Part shown: positions 38,314 to 46,639 of the stretch, piece by piece
How positions within the stretch are numbered: the stretch's first letter is position 1
Layout: every line of letters begins with the position of its first letter
Assembly: GCF_000385135.1 (NCBI RefSeq)
Contig: NZ_ARQM01000010.1
Location: 310,001 to 374,000, forward strand
Reading direction: 5' to 3'
Length of the DNA stretch: 64,000 bases
DNA from: Promicromonospora sukumoe 327MFSha3.1
GTDB lineage: Bacteria > Actinomycetota > Actinomycetes > Actinomycetales > Cellulomonadaceae
Notes under the pieces: model-generated
Database searches by the model: none
What the model was told of the DNA's origin: nothing
What the model saw: the letters and a program-made list of their open reading frames with translations, nothing else
Program-made: the position numbers and the translations under genes

Positions 38314-39078
38314 ATGAGCGCGCCAGTCTTTCTCGCGGAGGCGTCGGCCGCCCATCCGCTGTCGGAGTACGCCGCCGGCTCGGTGTACGTGCTCGACGGC
38401 GCCGAGGGGCGGCACGCCGGCGTGGTGCAGCGCCGGGGTCCGGGGGAGCGGATCGACGTCGTCGACGGCGCGGGCGTGCGCCTGCGGACCGTCGTCGAGG
38501 CGGTGCACGGCGCCGAGGTGCACCTGCGGGTCGAGCACGCCGACGTCGAGCCCGTGCCCGGCGTCGTCGTGACGCTCGTCCAGGCCCTCGCCAAGGGTGA
38601 CCGCGACGAGATGGCGATCGAGGCCGCCACGGAGGTCGGTGCGGACGCGATCATCCCGTGGCAGGCGGAGCGGTCCGTCGTCGTCTGGCGCGGGGACCGG
38701 GCCGCCAAGTCGCGGGCCCGCTGGGTCAGCACCGTGCGGGCCGCGACCAAGCAGGCCCGCCGGGCGCGCATGCCCGACGTCGACCTGCCGCTGAGCACCA
38801 AGCAGCTCGCCGCACGGACCCGCGAGGTGGTCGCCGCGGGCGGCGCGGTGGCGGTGCTGCACGAGGAGGCCACCGTGGGCCTCGCGACCGTGCCCCTGCC
38901 CGAGGCCGGTCCGCTGCTCGTCGTGGTGGGGCCCGAGGGCGGCATCTCCGAGGCGGAGGTCGCCCTGCTGACCGAGGCCGGGGCCGTCACCGCGCGCCTG
39001 GGGCCGCACGTGCTGCGCACGTCCACGGCGGGCCCGGTGGCGATCGCCCTCCTGAGCGAGCGCCTGGGCCGCTGGTAA
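38314..39078 (+). CDS. rsmE: 16S rRNA (uracil1498-N3)-methyltransferase RsmE
   Basis: A 254-aa SPOUT-class methyltransferase that modifies U1498 in the ribosomal decoding region. The N-terminal PUA-like domain (1-75) is followed by the trefoil-knot domain with ALAKGDRDEMAIEAATEVGA, VVVGPEGGISEAEVALL and LGPHVLRTSTAGPVAIALL, the last carrying SAM-binding knot residues. It begins 10 bases after dnaJ, as usual in this conserved block. A 46-bp palindrome follows its stop. Confidence 0.95.
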   Translation: MSAPVFLAEASAAHPLSEYAAGSVYVLDGAEGRHAGVVQRRGPGERIDVVDGAGVRLRTVVEAVHGAEVHLRVEHADVEPVPGVVVTLVQALAKGDRDEMAIEAATEVGADAIIPWQAERSVVVWRGDRAAKSRARWVSTVRAATKQARRARMPDVDLPLSTKQLAARTREVVAAGGAVAVLHEEATVGLATVPLPEAGPLLVVVGPEGGISEAEVALLTEAGAVTARLGPHVLRTSTAGPVAIALLSERLGRW

Positions 39079-39082
39079 CGCC

Positions 39083-39128
39083 GCTGGTCGAGCTTGTCGG
39101 GACCCGGGTCTCGACAAGCTCGACCAGC
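39083..39128. repeat. 46-bp palindrome (REP-like) after rsmE
   Basis: The two 23-base halves are complementary except at one position pair, with no loop (centre ccc|ggg). It begins four bases after the rsmE stop. A short tandem repeat of about 20 bases (cgacagcggctcgaccgg, twice) follows at about 39127-39165. It may act as terminator for rsmE and for the convergent OmpA gene. Confidence 0.75.
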
Positions 39129-39173
39129 GACAGCGGCTCGACCGGCGACAGCGGCTCGACCGGCGGATGCCGC

Positions 39174-40028
39174 TCAGTTCGTGACGTCGAACTCCACGCG
39201 GCGGTTCTTCTCCAGGTCGTCGAACGTGCGCGGGACCACCAGCGGGTCCGACTCGCCGAAGCCCTTCCAGGTCAGGCGGTCGCGCTCGACGCCCTGCTTG
39301 ACCAGCTCGTCGACGACCTTCTCCGCGCGGCGCTCGCTGAGGTCCTGGTTGTGCTCGTCGGTGCCCACCGAGTCGGTGTGGCCCTCGATCCGCACCTCGA
39401 CCTCCGGGTGCTCCGCGAGCACCTCGGCGGCCTTGCGCACCACCTTGCGCCCGTGCTCGGTCAGCTCGGCGCTGTCCGTGACGAACGTGATGTTCGGGAT
39501 CTCGACGAGGTCCTCCTGCGCCTCCTCCCGCTCCTCGCGGGTCGGCTCGCGCTTCGGCTCGTCCTCCTCCTCGGCACCGTCGTCCTCGGTCGCCTCGGTC
39601 TCGCCGTCCGACGTCGCCTCGGTCGCCTCGGGCGTGGCGGTCGCCTCGTCCGTCGGCTCGGGAGCGGCCTCGGTCTCCTCCTCGGCGGGCGCGGCGGGCT
39701 CTGCGGCCTCGGCCTCCGCGGGCTCGGTGTCGGCGTCGGCCGAGACCAGGCCGTCCGGCCCGTAGGCCGCCGCGGTCCGGACGCCGGTGACGCCGCCCAC
39801 GACGTCGGCGGCCTCGAGGGCCACCGCGTCGCTCGGCGCGGTCACGTCGGCGTCGCGGCCCGAGAAGGCCACGACCGCGTCGATCCCCGCGGCGGAGAGG
39901 GCCCCCTGCGCGCTCTCCGTCAGCGTGGACTCGATGTGCTCGCGGAACCCCGTGTTCTGCACGCCCGAGATGGCACCCAGCCCCAGGACCACGATGATCA
40001 CCGGGGGCAGGACGACCTTCATGTTCAT
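39174..40028 (-). CDS. Membrane-anchored BON-OmpA protein (ArfA-like)
   Basis: A 284-aa envelope protein. One N-terminal membrane helix (about 4-22), a BON-like domain (about 28-90, FREHIESTLTESAQGALSAA ... VTGVRTAAAYG), a very acidic Glu/Ala/Thr-rich linker (about 98-165) and an OmpA C-terminal peptidoglycan-binding domain (about 168-284, ITFVTDSAELTEHG, VRIEGHTDSVGTDEHN, LSERRAEKVVDELVKQGV). The BON-plus-OmpA order matches mycobacterial ArfA (Rv0899). Its ATG overlaps the stop of the preceding gene (ATGA), so the two are translated together and probably act together at the cell wall. Confidence 0.85.
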   Translation of the reverse strand: MNMKVVLPPVIIVVLGLGAISGVQNTGFREHIESTLTESAQGALSAAGIDAVVAFSGRDADVTAPSDAVALEAADVVGGVTGVRTAAAYGPDGLVSADADTEPAEAEAAEPAAPAEEETEAAPEPTDEATATPEATEATSDGETEATEDDGAEEEDEPKREPTREEREEAQEDLVEIPNITFVTDSAELTEHGRKVVRKAAEVLAEHPEVEVRIEGHTDSVGTDEHNQDLSERRAEKVVDELVKQGVERDRLTWKGFGESDPLVVPRTFDDLEKNRRVEFDVTN

Positions 40029-41890
40029 GCCTTCACCTCGGACCCCGTCGCCTCAGCGTCGTCCTCGGCGGCCTCGACCTTGGCCTCGTCCTCGGCGATC
40101 GCCTCGGCCTTGGCCTCGGTGCCCTCGATCTCGTCGACGTCGGTGTAGTCGACGTCCTTGCGGAACTTCGCGTGCCGGTCCTGGCCGCCGATCAGGTAGT
40201 CCTGGTACTCCTGCAGGCCGTCCTCGTCGCCGTCGGCCAGGTACTGCGCCTGGTCGGCCCAGCTCGTGGCGGCGGGGGCGAACTTGATGCCGCCCGTGGC
40301 GAGCGCCGCCCGGAGCTCCGTCTCCGTCGCGGCCGCGATCTTCGCGTACGTGGCGTAGCCGGCGGCCTTCAGCGTCGCCTCGATCTTGGGGCCGATCCCC
40401 TCGATGCGCTGCAGGTCCTGCGGCTCGGGCTCGGGCTCCGGGGTGGGCTCCGGCTCGGCGACCGGCTCCGGGGCCGCCGCGGCCTCCGCCTCGTCCTCGG
40501 CCAGCGCCTCGGCCTTGGCCTCGGTGCCCTCGATCTCGTCGACGTCGGTGTAGTCGACGTTCTCGTTGAACTTCGCGCGCCGCTCCTGGCCGCCGATCAG
40601 GTAGTCCTGGTACTCGCGCAGGCCGTCCTCGTCGCCGTCCACCAGGTACTGCGCCTGGTCGGCCCAGCTCGTCGCGGCCGGGGCGAAGTTGATGCCGCTC
40701 GCGGTCAGCGCCGCGCGCAGCTCGTCCTCGCTCGCGCCCGCGACCTTGGCGTACGTGGTGTAGCCGGCGGCCGTCAGGGCCGTCTCGATCTTGGGGCCGA
40801 TGCCCTCGATGCGCTGCAGGTCCTGCGGTTCGGGCTCGGGCTCGGGTTCCGGCGTGACCTCGGCCGGCTCGGCCTCGACGGTGCCGGCGGCCTCGGCCTG
40901 CTCGGCCTGCTCGGCGGCGGCGGTCGCGGCCTCGTCCTCGGCGATGGCCTCGGCCTTGGCCTCGGCGCCCTCGATCTCGTCGACGTCGGTGTAGTCGACG
41001 TTCTCGTTGAACTTCGCGCGCCGCTCCTGGCCGCCCACGAGGTAGTCCTGGTACTCCTCGAACCCGGCCGTGTCGCCGTCCACGAGGTACTGCGCCTGGT
41101 CGGCCCAGCTGCTCGCGGCGGGCGCGAACTTGATGCCCTGGCCCGCGACGGCCGCGCGCAGCTCGTCCTCGGTCGCGGCCGCGATCTTCGCGTACGTGGT
41201 GTAGCCGGCGGCGGCCAGCGCGGCGGCGATCTTCGGGCCGACGCCCTCGATGCGCTGCAGGTCGTCCGCAGGCTCGGCGGCAGCGGCCGGCTCGACGACC
41301 GCCTCGACGGCGGTCTCGTCGGCGGCGTCGTCCCCGGCCTCGGCGAGCGCGGCCGCCTTGGCGGCGGCGGCCTGCTCCGCGGCCTCGCGCGCGACGGCCT
41401 CGGCCTCGGCGACGACGGCGGACCCGTCGGCCCCGGCGTGCTCGTCCTCGCCGGCCTGGGCGGTGCTCTCGTCGTCGGCCTTGGGGCCGGCGGTGCCGGC
41501 CTCGTCGGCAGCCTCGGCGCCGGCCTGCTCCGCAGCGGCCTCGCCGGCCCCGGCGTCGCCCGCGGCCCCGCCTTCCTTGGTGTCGACGGCGTCGCCCGCG
41601 CCCGCCTGCTCGCCCGGCTCGTCCGCGGCGGCGACGGCGGTGGCCGCACCGGCGGCCCCGGCGACCGCGAGCACGCGCACGGGCTCGGCGTCGGTCCCGG
41701 CCGCCTCGGCGTCGTCCGCCGTGGTGCCGCCCTCGGCGGTGTTCGCGCGCCCGACCGCCTCGCTCTTCTCGGCCGTGTGCTTGCCCTTGCGGCGACCCCA
41801 GACGAGCCAGCCGATCCAGATGCCGATCGCGAGGCCGATCAGGGCCGCGATGATGATGAATGCGAGCGATTGGGCGATGAACCAACCCAC
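40025..41890 (-). CDS. Membrane protein with three tandem helix-hairpin-helix repeats
   Basis: A 621-aa protein. One N-terminal membrane helix (about 6-31, LAFIIIAALIGLAIGIWIGW) with basic residues after it, an Ala/Glu/Asp-rich spacer to about residue 205, then three copies of a domain of about 105 residues beginning near 210, 357 and 492, separated by acidic linkers. Each copy has a helix-hairpin-helix (DLQRIEGIGPKIETALTAAG), then SWADQAQYLVDGD, YQDYLIGGQERRAKF and VDYTDVDEIEG. The pattern resembles HhH domains appended to some ribosomal L21 proteins, but a triple copy on a membrane anchor is unusual. GTG start with GGAGG five bases upstream. It is coupled to the BON-OmpA gene. Confidence 0.85.
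   Translation of the reverse strand: MGWFIAQSLAFIIIAALIGLAIGIWIGWLVWGRRKGKHTAEKSEAVGRANTAEGGTTADDAEAAGTDAEPVRVLAVAGAAGAATAVAAADEPGEQAGAGDAVDTKEGGAAGDAGAGEAAAEQAGAEAADEAGTAGPKADDESTAQAGEDEHAGADGSAVVAEAEAVAREAAEQAAAAKAAALAEAGDDAADETAVEAVVEPAAAAEPADDLQRIEGVGPKIAAALAAAGYTTYAKIAAATEDELRAAVAGQGIKFAPAASSWADQAQYLVDGDTAGFEEYQDYLVGGQERRAKFNENVDYTDVDEIEGAEAKAEAIAEDEAATAAAEQAEQAEAAGTVEAEPAEVTPEPEPEPEPQDLQRIEGIGPKIETALTAAGYTTYAKVAGASEDELRAALTASGINFAPAATSWADQAQYLVDGDEDGLREYQDYLIGGQERRAKFNENVDYTDVDEIEGTEAKAEALAEDEAEAAAAPEPVAEPEPTPEPEPEPQDLQRIEGIGPKIEATLKAAGYATYAKIAAATETELRAALATGGIKFAPAATSWADQAQYLADGDEDGLQEYQDYLIGGQDRHAKFRKDVDYTDVDEIEGTEAKAEAIAEDEAKVEAAEDDAEATGSEVKA
40091..41263 (-). repeat. Three long direct repeats inside the HhH-repeat gene
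   Basis: Segments at about 40937-41263, 40496-40822 and 40091-40417 (protein order) are highly similar at DNA level, each about 327 bp, with spacers of about 114 and 78 bp. The similarity extends over whole domains, pointing to recent duplication or gene conversion. Confidence 0.8.
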
Positions 41891-42092
41891 GCGAACCTCC
41901 AGGTGACTGCTGTGTGTGGTGAGTGAGGGCGACCGACGGGACCTGCGAGGTTGACCGCGACGAAATGGTGTCTCAGTACGCTAATCTCCATCGAACGCCG
42001 CAAACTCTCCCACACCCCTTTCACCCGGGCATTTCGAACTATGTAACGGTATGGAAAAACATGGCGAAGTCTCACCCGCCGACGCCCGCCGG

Positions 42093-42107
42093 TAGCCTGC
42101 CGACATG
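42093..42107 (+). promoter_or_regulatory. Leaderless promoter of the HIT gene
   Basis: TAGCCT (42093-42098), six bases, ATG. The 214-bp spacer before it contains an AT-richer stretch (42030-42065) that may carry further promoter elements for either direction. Confidence 0.5.
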
Positions 42108-42455
42108 ACGAGTACCGACAGCCCTGACTGCCTCTTCTGCAAGATCGTCGCGGGGGACATCCCGGCGGACGTCGTCGCGTCGTCGGACACCGCCATCGCT
42201 TTCCGGGACATCGCGCCCAAGGCGCCGGTGCACGTGCTCGTGGTGCCGAGGGAGCACTACCCCGACGTGCCCGCCCTCGCGGCGTCGGACCCCGAGGGCC
42301 TCGCGGGCGTCGTCGCGCTCGCGGACGGCGTGGCGACCGAGCTCGGCGACGGCCAGTACCGCCTGATCTTCAACACGGGGCCCAAGGCCGGCCAGACGGT
42401 CTTCCACGTGCACGCGCACCTGCTCGCCGGAGGCGAGCTCCCCGGGTTCGCCTGA
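42105..42455 (+). CDS. HIT-family nucleotide-binding protein (HINT-like)
   Basis: A 116-aa histidine-triad hydrolase, expected to cleave nucleoside phosphoramidates or acyl-adenylates. The N-terminal CLFCKIVAGDIP with a zinc-like Cys pair, VHVLVVPREHYPDV, and the triad HVHAHLL at 101-107 are all present. Length and composition are typical of bacterial HinT. It precedes phoH, as in many actinobacteria, and is likely to have its own leaderless promoter. Confidence 0.93.
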   Translation: MTSTDSPDCLFCKIVAGDIPADVVASSDTAIAFRDIAPKAPVHVLVVPREHYPDVPALAASDPEGLAGVVALADGVATELGDGQYRLIFNTGPKAGQTVFHVHAHLLAGGELPGFA

Positions 42456-42570
42456 ACTTCTTCTCGACCCGGAGCAGGAAAGACCGTGGCGTGGCCCTGG
42501 CAGGTCGATAGGATGACCATGTCGTCATCCCTACCGCGTGAAGGAGCGGATCGGCCCGGCGGGCCGGCTC

Positions 42571-43626
42571 ATGACAACTTCGTCCAGCACACAGTCACAG
42601 ACCCGGATCGAGCACAAGATCGTCGTACCGGCCCACATCCCGACGGTCGCGCTCCTCGGGAGCCGGGACTCGGTGCTGCGGGCCGTCGAGGAGGGCTTCC
42701 CCGGAGTCGACGTCCTTGCCCGTGGCAACGAGATCGCGGTGAGCGGACCGGCGGGCGACGTCGCCCTGGTCACCCAGCTGCTCGACGAGCTGATCGAGGT
42801 CGTCGAGGCGGGCACCCAGCTCACCCCTGAGGTCGTCAAGCGGTCGGTGGCGATGCTGAGCGACGCCTCGGCCTCCCGCCCCGCCGAGGTGCTCACGTTC
42901 AACATCCTGTCCAACCGGGGCCGCACCATCCGGCCCAAGACGGTGGGGCAGAAGGCGTACGTGGACGCCATCGACACCAACACCATCACGTTCGGCATCG
43001 GGCCGGCCGGTACCGGCAAGACCTACCTCGCCATGGCCAAGGCCGTCCAGGCGCTCCAGGCCAAGCAGGTCAACCGGATCATCCTGACCCGCCCGGCCGT
43101 CGAGGCAGGCGAGCGCCTCGGGTTCCTCCCGGGCACGCTGTCCGAGAAGATCGACCCGTACCTGCGCCCGCTGTACGACGCGCTGCACGACATGGTCGAC
43201 CCCGAGCAGGTGCCCAAGCTCATCGAGGCGGGCACCATCGAGGTGGCGCCCCTGGCCTACATGCGCGGCCGGTCGCTCAACGACTCGTTCATCGTGCTCG
43301 ACGAGGCGCAGAACACCTCGACCGAGCAGATGAAGATGTTCCTGACCCGCCTGGGCTTCGGCTCCAAGATGGTGATCACCGGCGACGCCACGCAGGTCGA
43401 CCTCCCGGGCGGCACCACCTCCGGGCTGCGCGTCGTGGAGGACATCCTGCTGGGCGTCGACGACGTCGAGTTCTGCCGCCTGACGTCGTCCGACGTCGTG
43501 CGGCACCGCCTGGTCAGCGACATCATCGACGCGTACGCGCGGTGGGACGTCGTCGCGGGCGGTCAGCGCCCCGGCCGTCAGCCGCAGGACCACCGTTCGG
43601 GAAGCAACAAGAGGCAGCGCCGGTGA
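42571..43626 (+). CDS. phoH: PhoH-family ATPase
   Basis: A 351-aa PhoH/YbeZ ATPase, linked to ribosome maturation and RNA metabolism with YbeY. It has an N-terminal KH-like region (to about 90), Walker A GPAGTGKT (144-151), [20 protein letters not shown], and Walker [21 protein letters not shown] with [16 protein letters not shown] 42571 is preferred; a GTG at 42538 is possible, but the AAGGAG at 42541 lies inside that extension. It overlaps ybeY by four bases (GTGA), a strong sign of coupled expression. Confidence 0.95.
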   Translation: MTTSSSTQSQTRIEHKIVVPAHIPTVALLGSRDSVLRAVEEGFPGVDVLARGNEIAVSGPAGDVALVTQLLDELIEVVEAGTQLTPEVVKRSVAMLSDASASRPAEVLTFNILSNRGRTIRPKTVGQKAYVDAIDTNTITFGIGPAGTGKTYLAMAKAVQALQAKQVNRIILTRPAVEAGERLGFLPGTLSEKIDPYLRPLYDALHDMVDPEQVPKLIEAGTIEVAPLAYMRGRSLNDSFIVLDEAQNTSTEQMKMFLTRLGFGSKMVITGDATQVDLPGGTTSGLRVVEDILLGVDDVEFCRLTSSDVVRHRLVSDIIDAYARWDVVAGGQRPGRQPQDHRSGSNKRQRR

Positions 43627-44075
43627 GCATCGAGGTCAACAACGAGTCCGGGTACGAGGTCGACGAGGCGGAGTTCGCCGCGCTCGGCCGCTTCGTCATC
43701 GACGCCATGCGGGTGCACCCCCAGTCGGAGCTGTCGATCATCTTCGTCGACACCACCGTCATGACGGACCTGCACGTGCAGTGGATGGACGAGCCCGGAC
43801 CCACCGACGTCCTCTCGTTCCCCATGGACGAGCTGCGCCCCGGGCGCGACGGCGACGTCACGCCCGCCGGCACCCTCGGCGACATCGTGCTGTGCCCGGA
43901 GGTCGCGGTCACCCAGGCCAAGGCCGCCGGCCACTCCACCACCGAGGAGCTGCTGCTCCTGACGACGCACGGCATCCTGCACCTGCTCGGCTACGACCAC
44001 GCGGAGCCCGAGGAGGAGAAGGAGATGTTCGCGCTGCAGCGCAAGCTCCTCCTGACGTTCCTCGCGACCCGGTGA
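43623..44075 (+). CDS. ybeY: Endoribonuclease YbeY
   Basis: A 150-aa zinc-dependent endoribonuclease needed for 16S rRNA 3' processing and ribosome quality control. It has the signature [11 protein letters not shown] (three zinc-binding His) near residues 113-123 and the upstream [14 protein letters not shown] and [15 protein letters not shown] blocks. GTG start overlaps the phoH stop, and its own stop overlaps the next gene's GTG. The phoH-ybeY-CNNM-era order is conserved across actinobacteria. Confidence 0.96.
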   Translation: MSIEVNNESGYEVDEAEFAALGRFVIDAMRVHPQSELSIIFVDTTVMTDLHVQWMDEPGPTDVLSFPMDELRPGRDGDVTPAGTLGDIVLCPEVAVTQAKAAGHSTTEELLLLTTHGILHLLGYDHAEPEEEKEMFALQRKLLLTFLATR

Positions 44076-45460
44076 CCGGCGTGATCGTCCTGCTCCTGAC
44101 CCTCGTCGTGCTGGTCGGTCTCTCGCTGGCGGGCATGCTGTCGGCCGGCGAGGCCGCGCTCCTGCGCGTCACGCGCGCCTCCCTTACGGAGGCGCTCGCG
44201 GAGGCCGAGCTGGGGCAGTCGCCCGACCCGGAGCGTGCCGCGCGGATCCGGCGCGCCCAGGCGCTCGTCGTGGACCCGACGGCGATCGTCGCGTCCTTCG
44301 CGCTGGTGCGGGTCATGGCCGAGGTGGTCGCGATCGCGGCCGGGACCCTGCTGGTGCAGCAGGCCATCCCGGGCGAGGGCGTGCCCAACGAGCTGCCGGT
44401 CATGCTCATCGCGCTGGTCGTGGGCGTCGTGGTCGGCGTCATCTTCGTGCGGGTCTCGCCGCGCGCGCTCGGCTTCCGCCGTCCCGTCGGGGTGCTGATC
44501 GCCCTGGTGGGGCCGCTGACCGCCGTCTCGCGCGCCGTCGCGTGGCTCACCCGCATCTCGGTGCCGCGGCACGACCCGTCGCCGCCCACCGAGGCCGAGC
44601 TGCGCGACATCGCGGACCGGGTGGGGGAGTCCAGCGCCTTCGAGGAGTCCGACCGCGAGCTGCTCCGGTCGGTCATCGAGCTCGGCGGGACCATCACGCG
44701 CGAGGTCATGGTGCCCCGCACCGACATGGTGACCGTCACCGCGAACACGTCGCTCGACAAGGTGCTGCGCCTGTTCCTCCGCTCCGGGTTCTCGCGGGTA
44801 CCCGTGGTCGGCGAGTCCGTGGACGACGTCGTCGGCGTCGCCTACCTCAAGGACGTCGTGGCCGCGGTGCACTGGCCCGTCGACGACGGCGGGCTGCGGG
44901 AGCCCTCGCGGCGCCCGGCCTCCGACGTCGCGCGCGACGCCGTCTTCGTGCCCGAGTCCAAGCCGATCGACGACCTGCTGCGCGAGATGCAGGCCTCGGC
45001 CAGCCACATCGCGCTCGTCGTCGACGAGTACGGCGGCGTCGCCGGCCTGGTGACCATCGAGGACCTCCTGGAGGAGGTCGTCGGCGAGCTCACCGACGAG
45101 CACGACACGGTGCCCGTCCAGGAGGTCGAGGAGCTCGGCGGTGGCACGTTCCGCGTGCCGGCCCGCCTCCCGGTCGACGAGCTCGGCGACCTCTTCGACC
45201 TGCGCCTGGACGACGACGACGTGGACACCGCCGGTGGCCTGCTCGCCAAGGCGCTGGGCAAGGTGCCGCTCGCGGGGGCCTCCGTCGAGGTCGGCGGGGT
45301 GCACCTGGAGGCGGAACGGATCGAGGGGCGGCGCAAGCAGCTCTCCACGATCCTCGTGCACCGCACGGAACCGGCAGGCGAGCCGGAGGACAGCAACGGT
45401 GGTCTCGACCAGCACGACCACCGTGATCAGAAGCGTGACCAGAAGGAAGTGACCTCATGA
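44072..45460 (+). CDS. CNNM/CBS-domain membrane protein (CorC type) of the ybeY-era operon
   Basis: A 462-aa protein: CNNM membrane domain of about four helices (1-170, starting [20 protein letters not shown]), two CBS domains (about 200-320, [20 protein letters not shown] and [20 protein letters not shown]), and a CorC/HlyC C-terminal domain (about 335-425), ending in a charged tail. Family members affect Mg2+/Co2+ homeostasis. GTG 44072 overlaps the ybeY stop; GTG 44081 is an alternative. Its stop overlaps era's ATG. It is the third CNNM gene in the window. Confidence 0.9.
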   Translation: MTGVIVLLLTLVVLVGLSLAGMLSAGEAALLRVTRASLTEALAEAELGQSPDPERAARIRRAQALVVDPTAIVASFALVRVMAEVVAIAAGTLLVQQAIPGEGVPNELPVMLIALVVGVVVGVIFVRVSPRALGFRRPVGVLIALVGPLTAVSRAVAWLTRISVPRHDPSPPTEAELRDIADRVGESSAFEESDRELLRSVIELGGTITREVMVPRTDMVTVTANTSLDKVLRLFLRSGFSRVPVVGESVDDVVGVAYLKDVVAAVHWPVDDGGLREPSRRPASDVARDAVFVPESKPIDDLLREMQASASHIALVVDEYGGVAGLVTIEDLLEEVVGELTDEHDTVPVQEVEELGGGTFRVPARLPVDELGDLFDLRLDDDDVDTAGGLLAKALGKVPLAGASVEVGGVHLEAERIEGRRKQLSTILVHRTEPAGEPEDSNGGLDQHDHRDQKRDQKEVTS

Positions 45461-46410
45461 GCGATCAGATCAAGGAACACCGGAGCGGGTTCGCCTGCCT
45501 GGTGGGCCGTCCCAACGCGGGCAAGTCGACCCTGACGAACGCGCTGGTGGGGCAGAAGGTCGCGATCATGTCGGCACGGCCGCAGACCACGCGGCACACC
45601 ATCCGCGGCATCGTGCACCGCGAGGACGCCCAGCTCGTGCTGGTGGACACGCCCGGCCTGCACCGCCCGCGCACCCTGCTCGGCGAGCGGCTCAACGACC
45701 TGGTGCGGGACACGCTCTCGGAGGTGGACGTCATCGCGTTCTGCCTGCCGGCGGACCAGAAGGTGGGCCCCGGCGACCGGTACATCGCGGCGCAGCTCGC
45801 CGAGCTGATGACCGGGCGCCGCGCCGTGCCCGTCGTCGCCGTCGTGACCAAGGCCGACCTGGTGCCGCGCAACGACCTGATGGAGCACCTCATCGCCGTC
45901 GAGCAGCTCGCCAAGTCCGTGGACCGCGAGTGGGCCGACATCGTGCCCGTCTCCGCGAAGGACGGCTACCAGGTCGACACCCTGGAGACGGTGCTCGTCT
46001 CGCACCTGCCCGAGGGGCCCGAGCTGTACCCGGACGGCGAGCTGACCGACGAGCCCGAGGCCGTCATGGTGGCCGAGCTGGTCCGCGAGGCCGCGCTGGA
46101 GGGCGTGCGCGACGAGCTGCCGCACTCCCTCGCGGTGGTCGTCGAGGAGATCGTGGAGCGCGAGGGCTCGGGCGACCCGGAGAAGGGCCGGCCCGCGCTG
46201 CTGGACGTGCGCGTGAACCTGTTCGTCGAGCGCGACTCCCAGAGGGCGATCGTCATCGGCCGCGGCGGGTCCCGGCTGCGCACCGTCGGCACCGAGGCGC
46301 GGCGCGGCATCGAGAAGCTGCTGGGCCAGCGCGTGTACCTGGACCTGCACGTCAAGGTCGCCAAGGACTGGCAGCGTGACCCGAAGCAGCTGCGCCGTCT
46401 GGGCTTCTGA
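45457..46410 (+). CDS. era: GTPase Era
   Basis: A 317-aa essential GTPase that binds 16S rRNA during 30S assembly. G1 GRPNAGKST (17-25), switch region RPQTTRHTIRG, DTPGLH, TKAD, VSAK, and a C-terminal KH domain (RAIVIGRGGSRLRTVGTEAR, VYLDLHVKVAKDWQRDPKQL). The ATG overlaps the previous stop (ATGA), completing the phoH-ybeY-CNNM-era operon. A palindromic repeat follows its end. Confidence 0.97.
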   Translation: MSDQIKEHRSGFACLVGRPNAGKSTLTNALVGQKVAIMSARPQTTRHTIRGIVHREDAQLVLVDTPGLHRPRTLLGERLNDLVRDTLSEVDVIAFCLPADQKVGPGDRYIAAQLAELMTGRRAVPVVAVVTKADLVPRNDLMEHLIAVEQLAKSVDREWADIVPVSAKDGYQVDTLETVLVSHLPEGPELYPDGELTDEPEAVMVAELVREAALEGVRDELPHSLAVVVEEIVEREGSGDPEKGRPALLDVRVNLFVERDSQRAIVIGRGGSRLRTVGTEARRGIEKLLGQRVYLDLHVKVAKDWQRDPKQLRRLGF

Positions 46411-46447
46411 CGGCGTCCCCCACGAACTCGGCAGTTTGCACCGCAGA

Positions 46448-46507
46448 CTCGGCAGTTGGCATCGAGATCGGCTCAGGCCTGGACCGATCTCGATGCCAAG
46501 TGCCGAG
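46448..46507. repeat. 60-bp palindromic interspersed repeat, copy 1 (imperfect)
   Basis: 24-base arms (46448-46471 with 46484-46507, one mismatch) around a central ctcaggcctgga. The same 60-base sequence, differing at a few positions, occurs at 61893-61952, and the 20 bases to the left (cggcagtttgcaccgcag) are shared too. It lies 38 bases after era. Confidence 0.85.
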
Positions 46508-46639
46508 CACTCAGAAAAGTGCCGATCCGGACTTGCTCACGCGCCGCCCGGGGTCGGCCTGGGCCCCGACGAGCTCTGACCAGTCCGAATATCGCAGCCA
46601 GGATTACGGGCAATACGGACACTGTGCTGTGATTGCCGC

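Noticed and set aside
40091-41263. Three regularly spaced repeats as a possible CRISPR-like array
   Set aside because: Units are about 327 bp, in frame, and encode protein domains; there are no short repeats with unique spacers and no cas genes.
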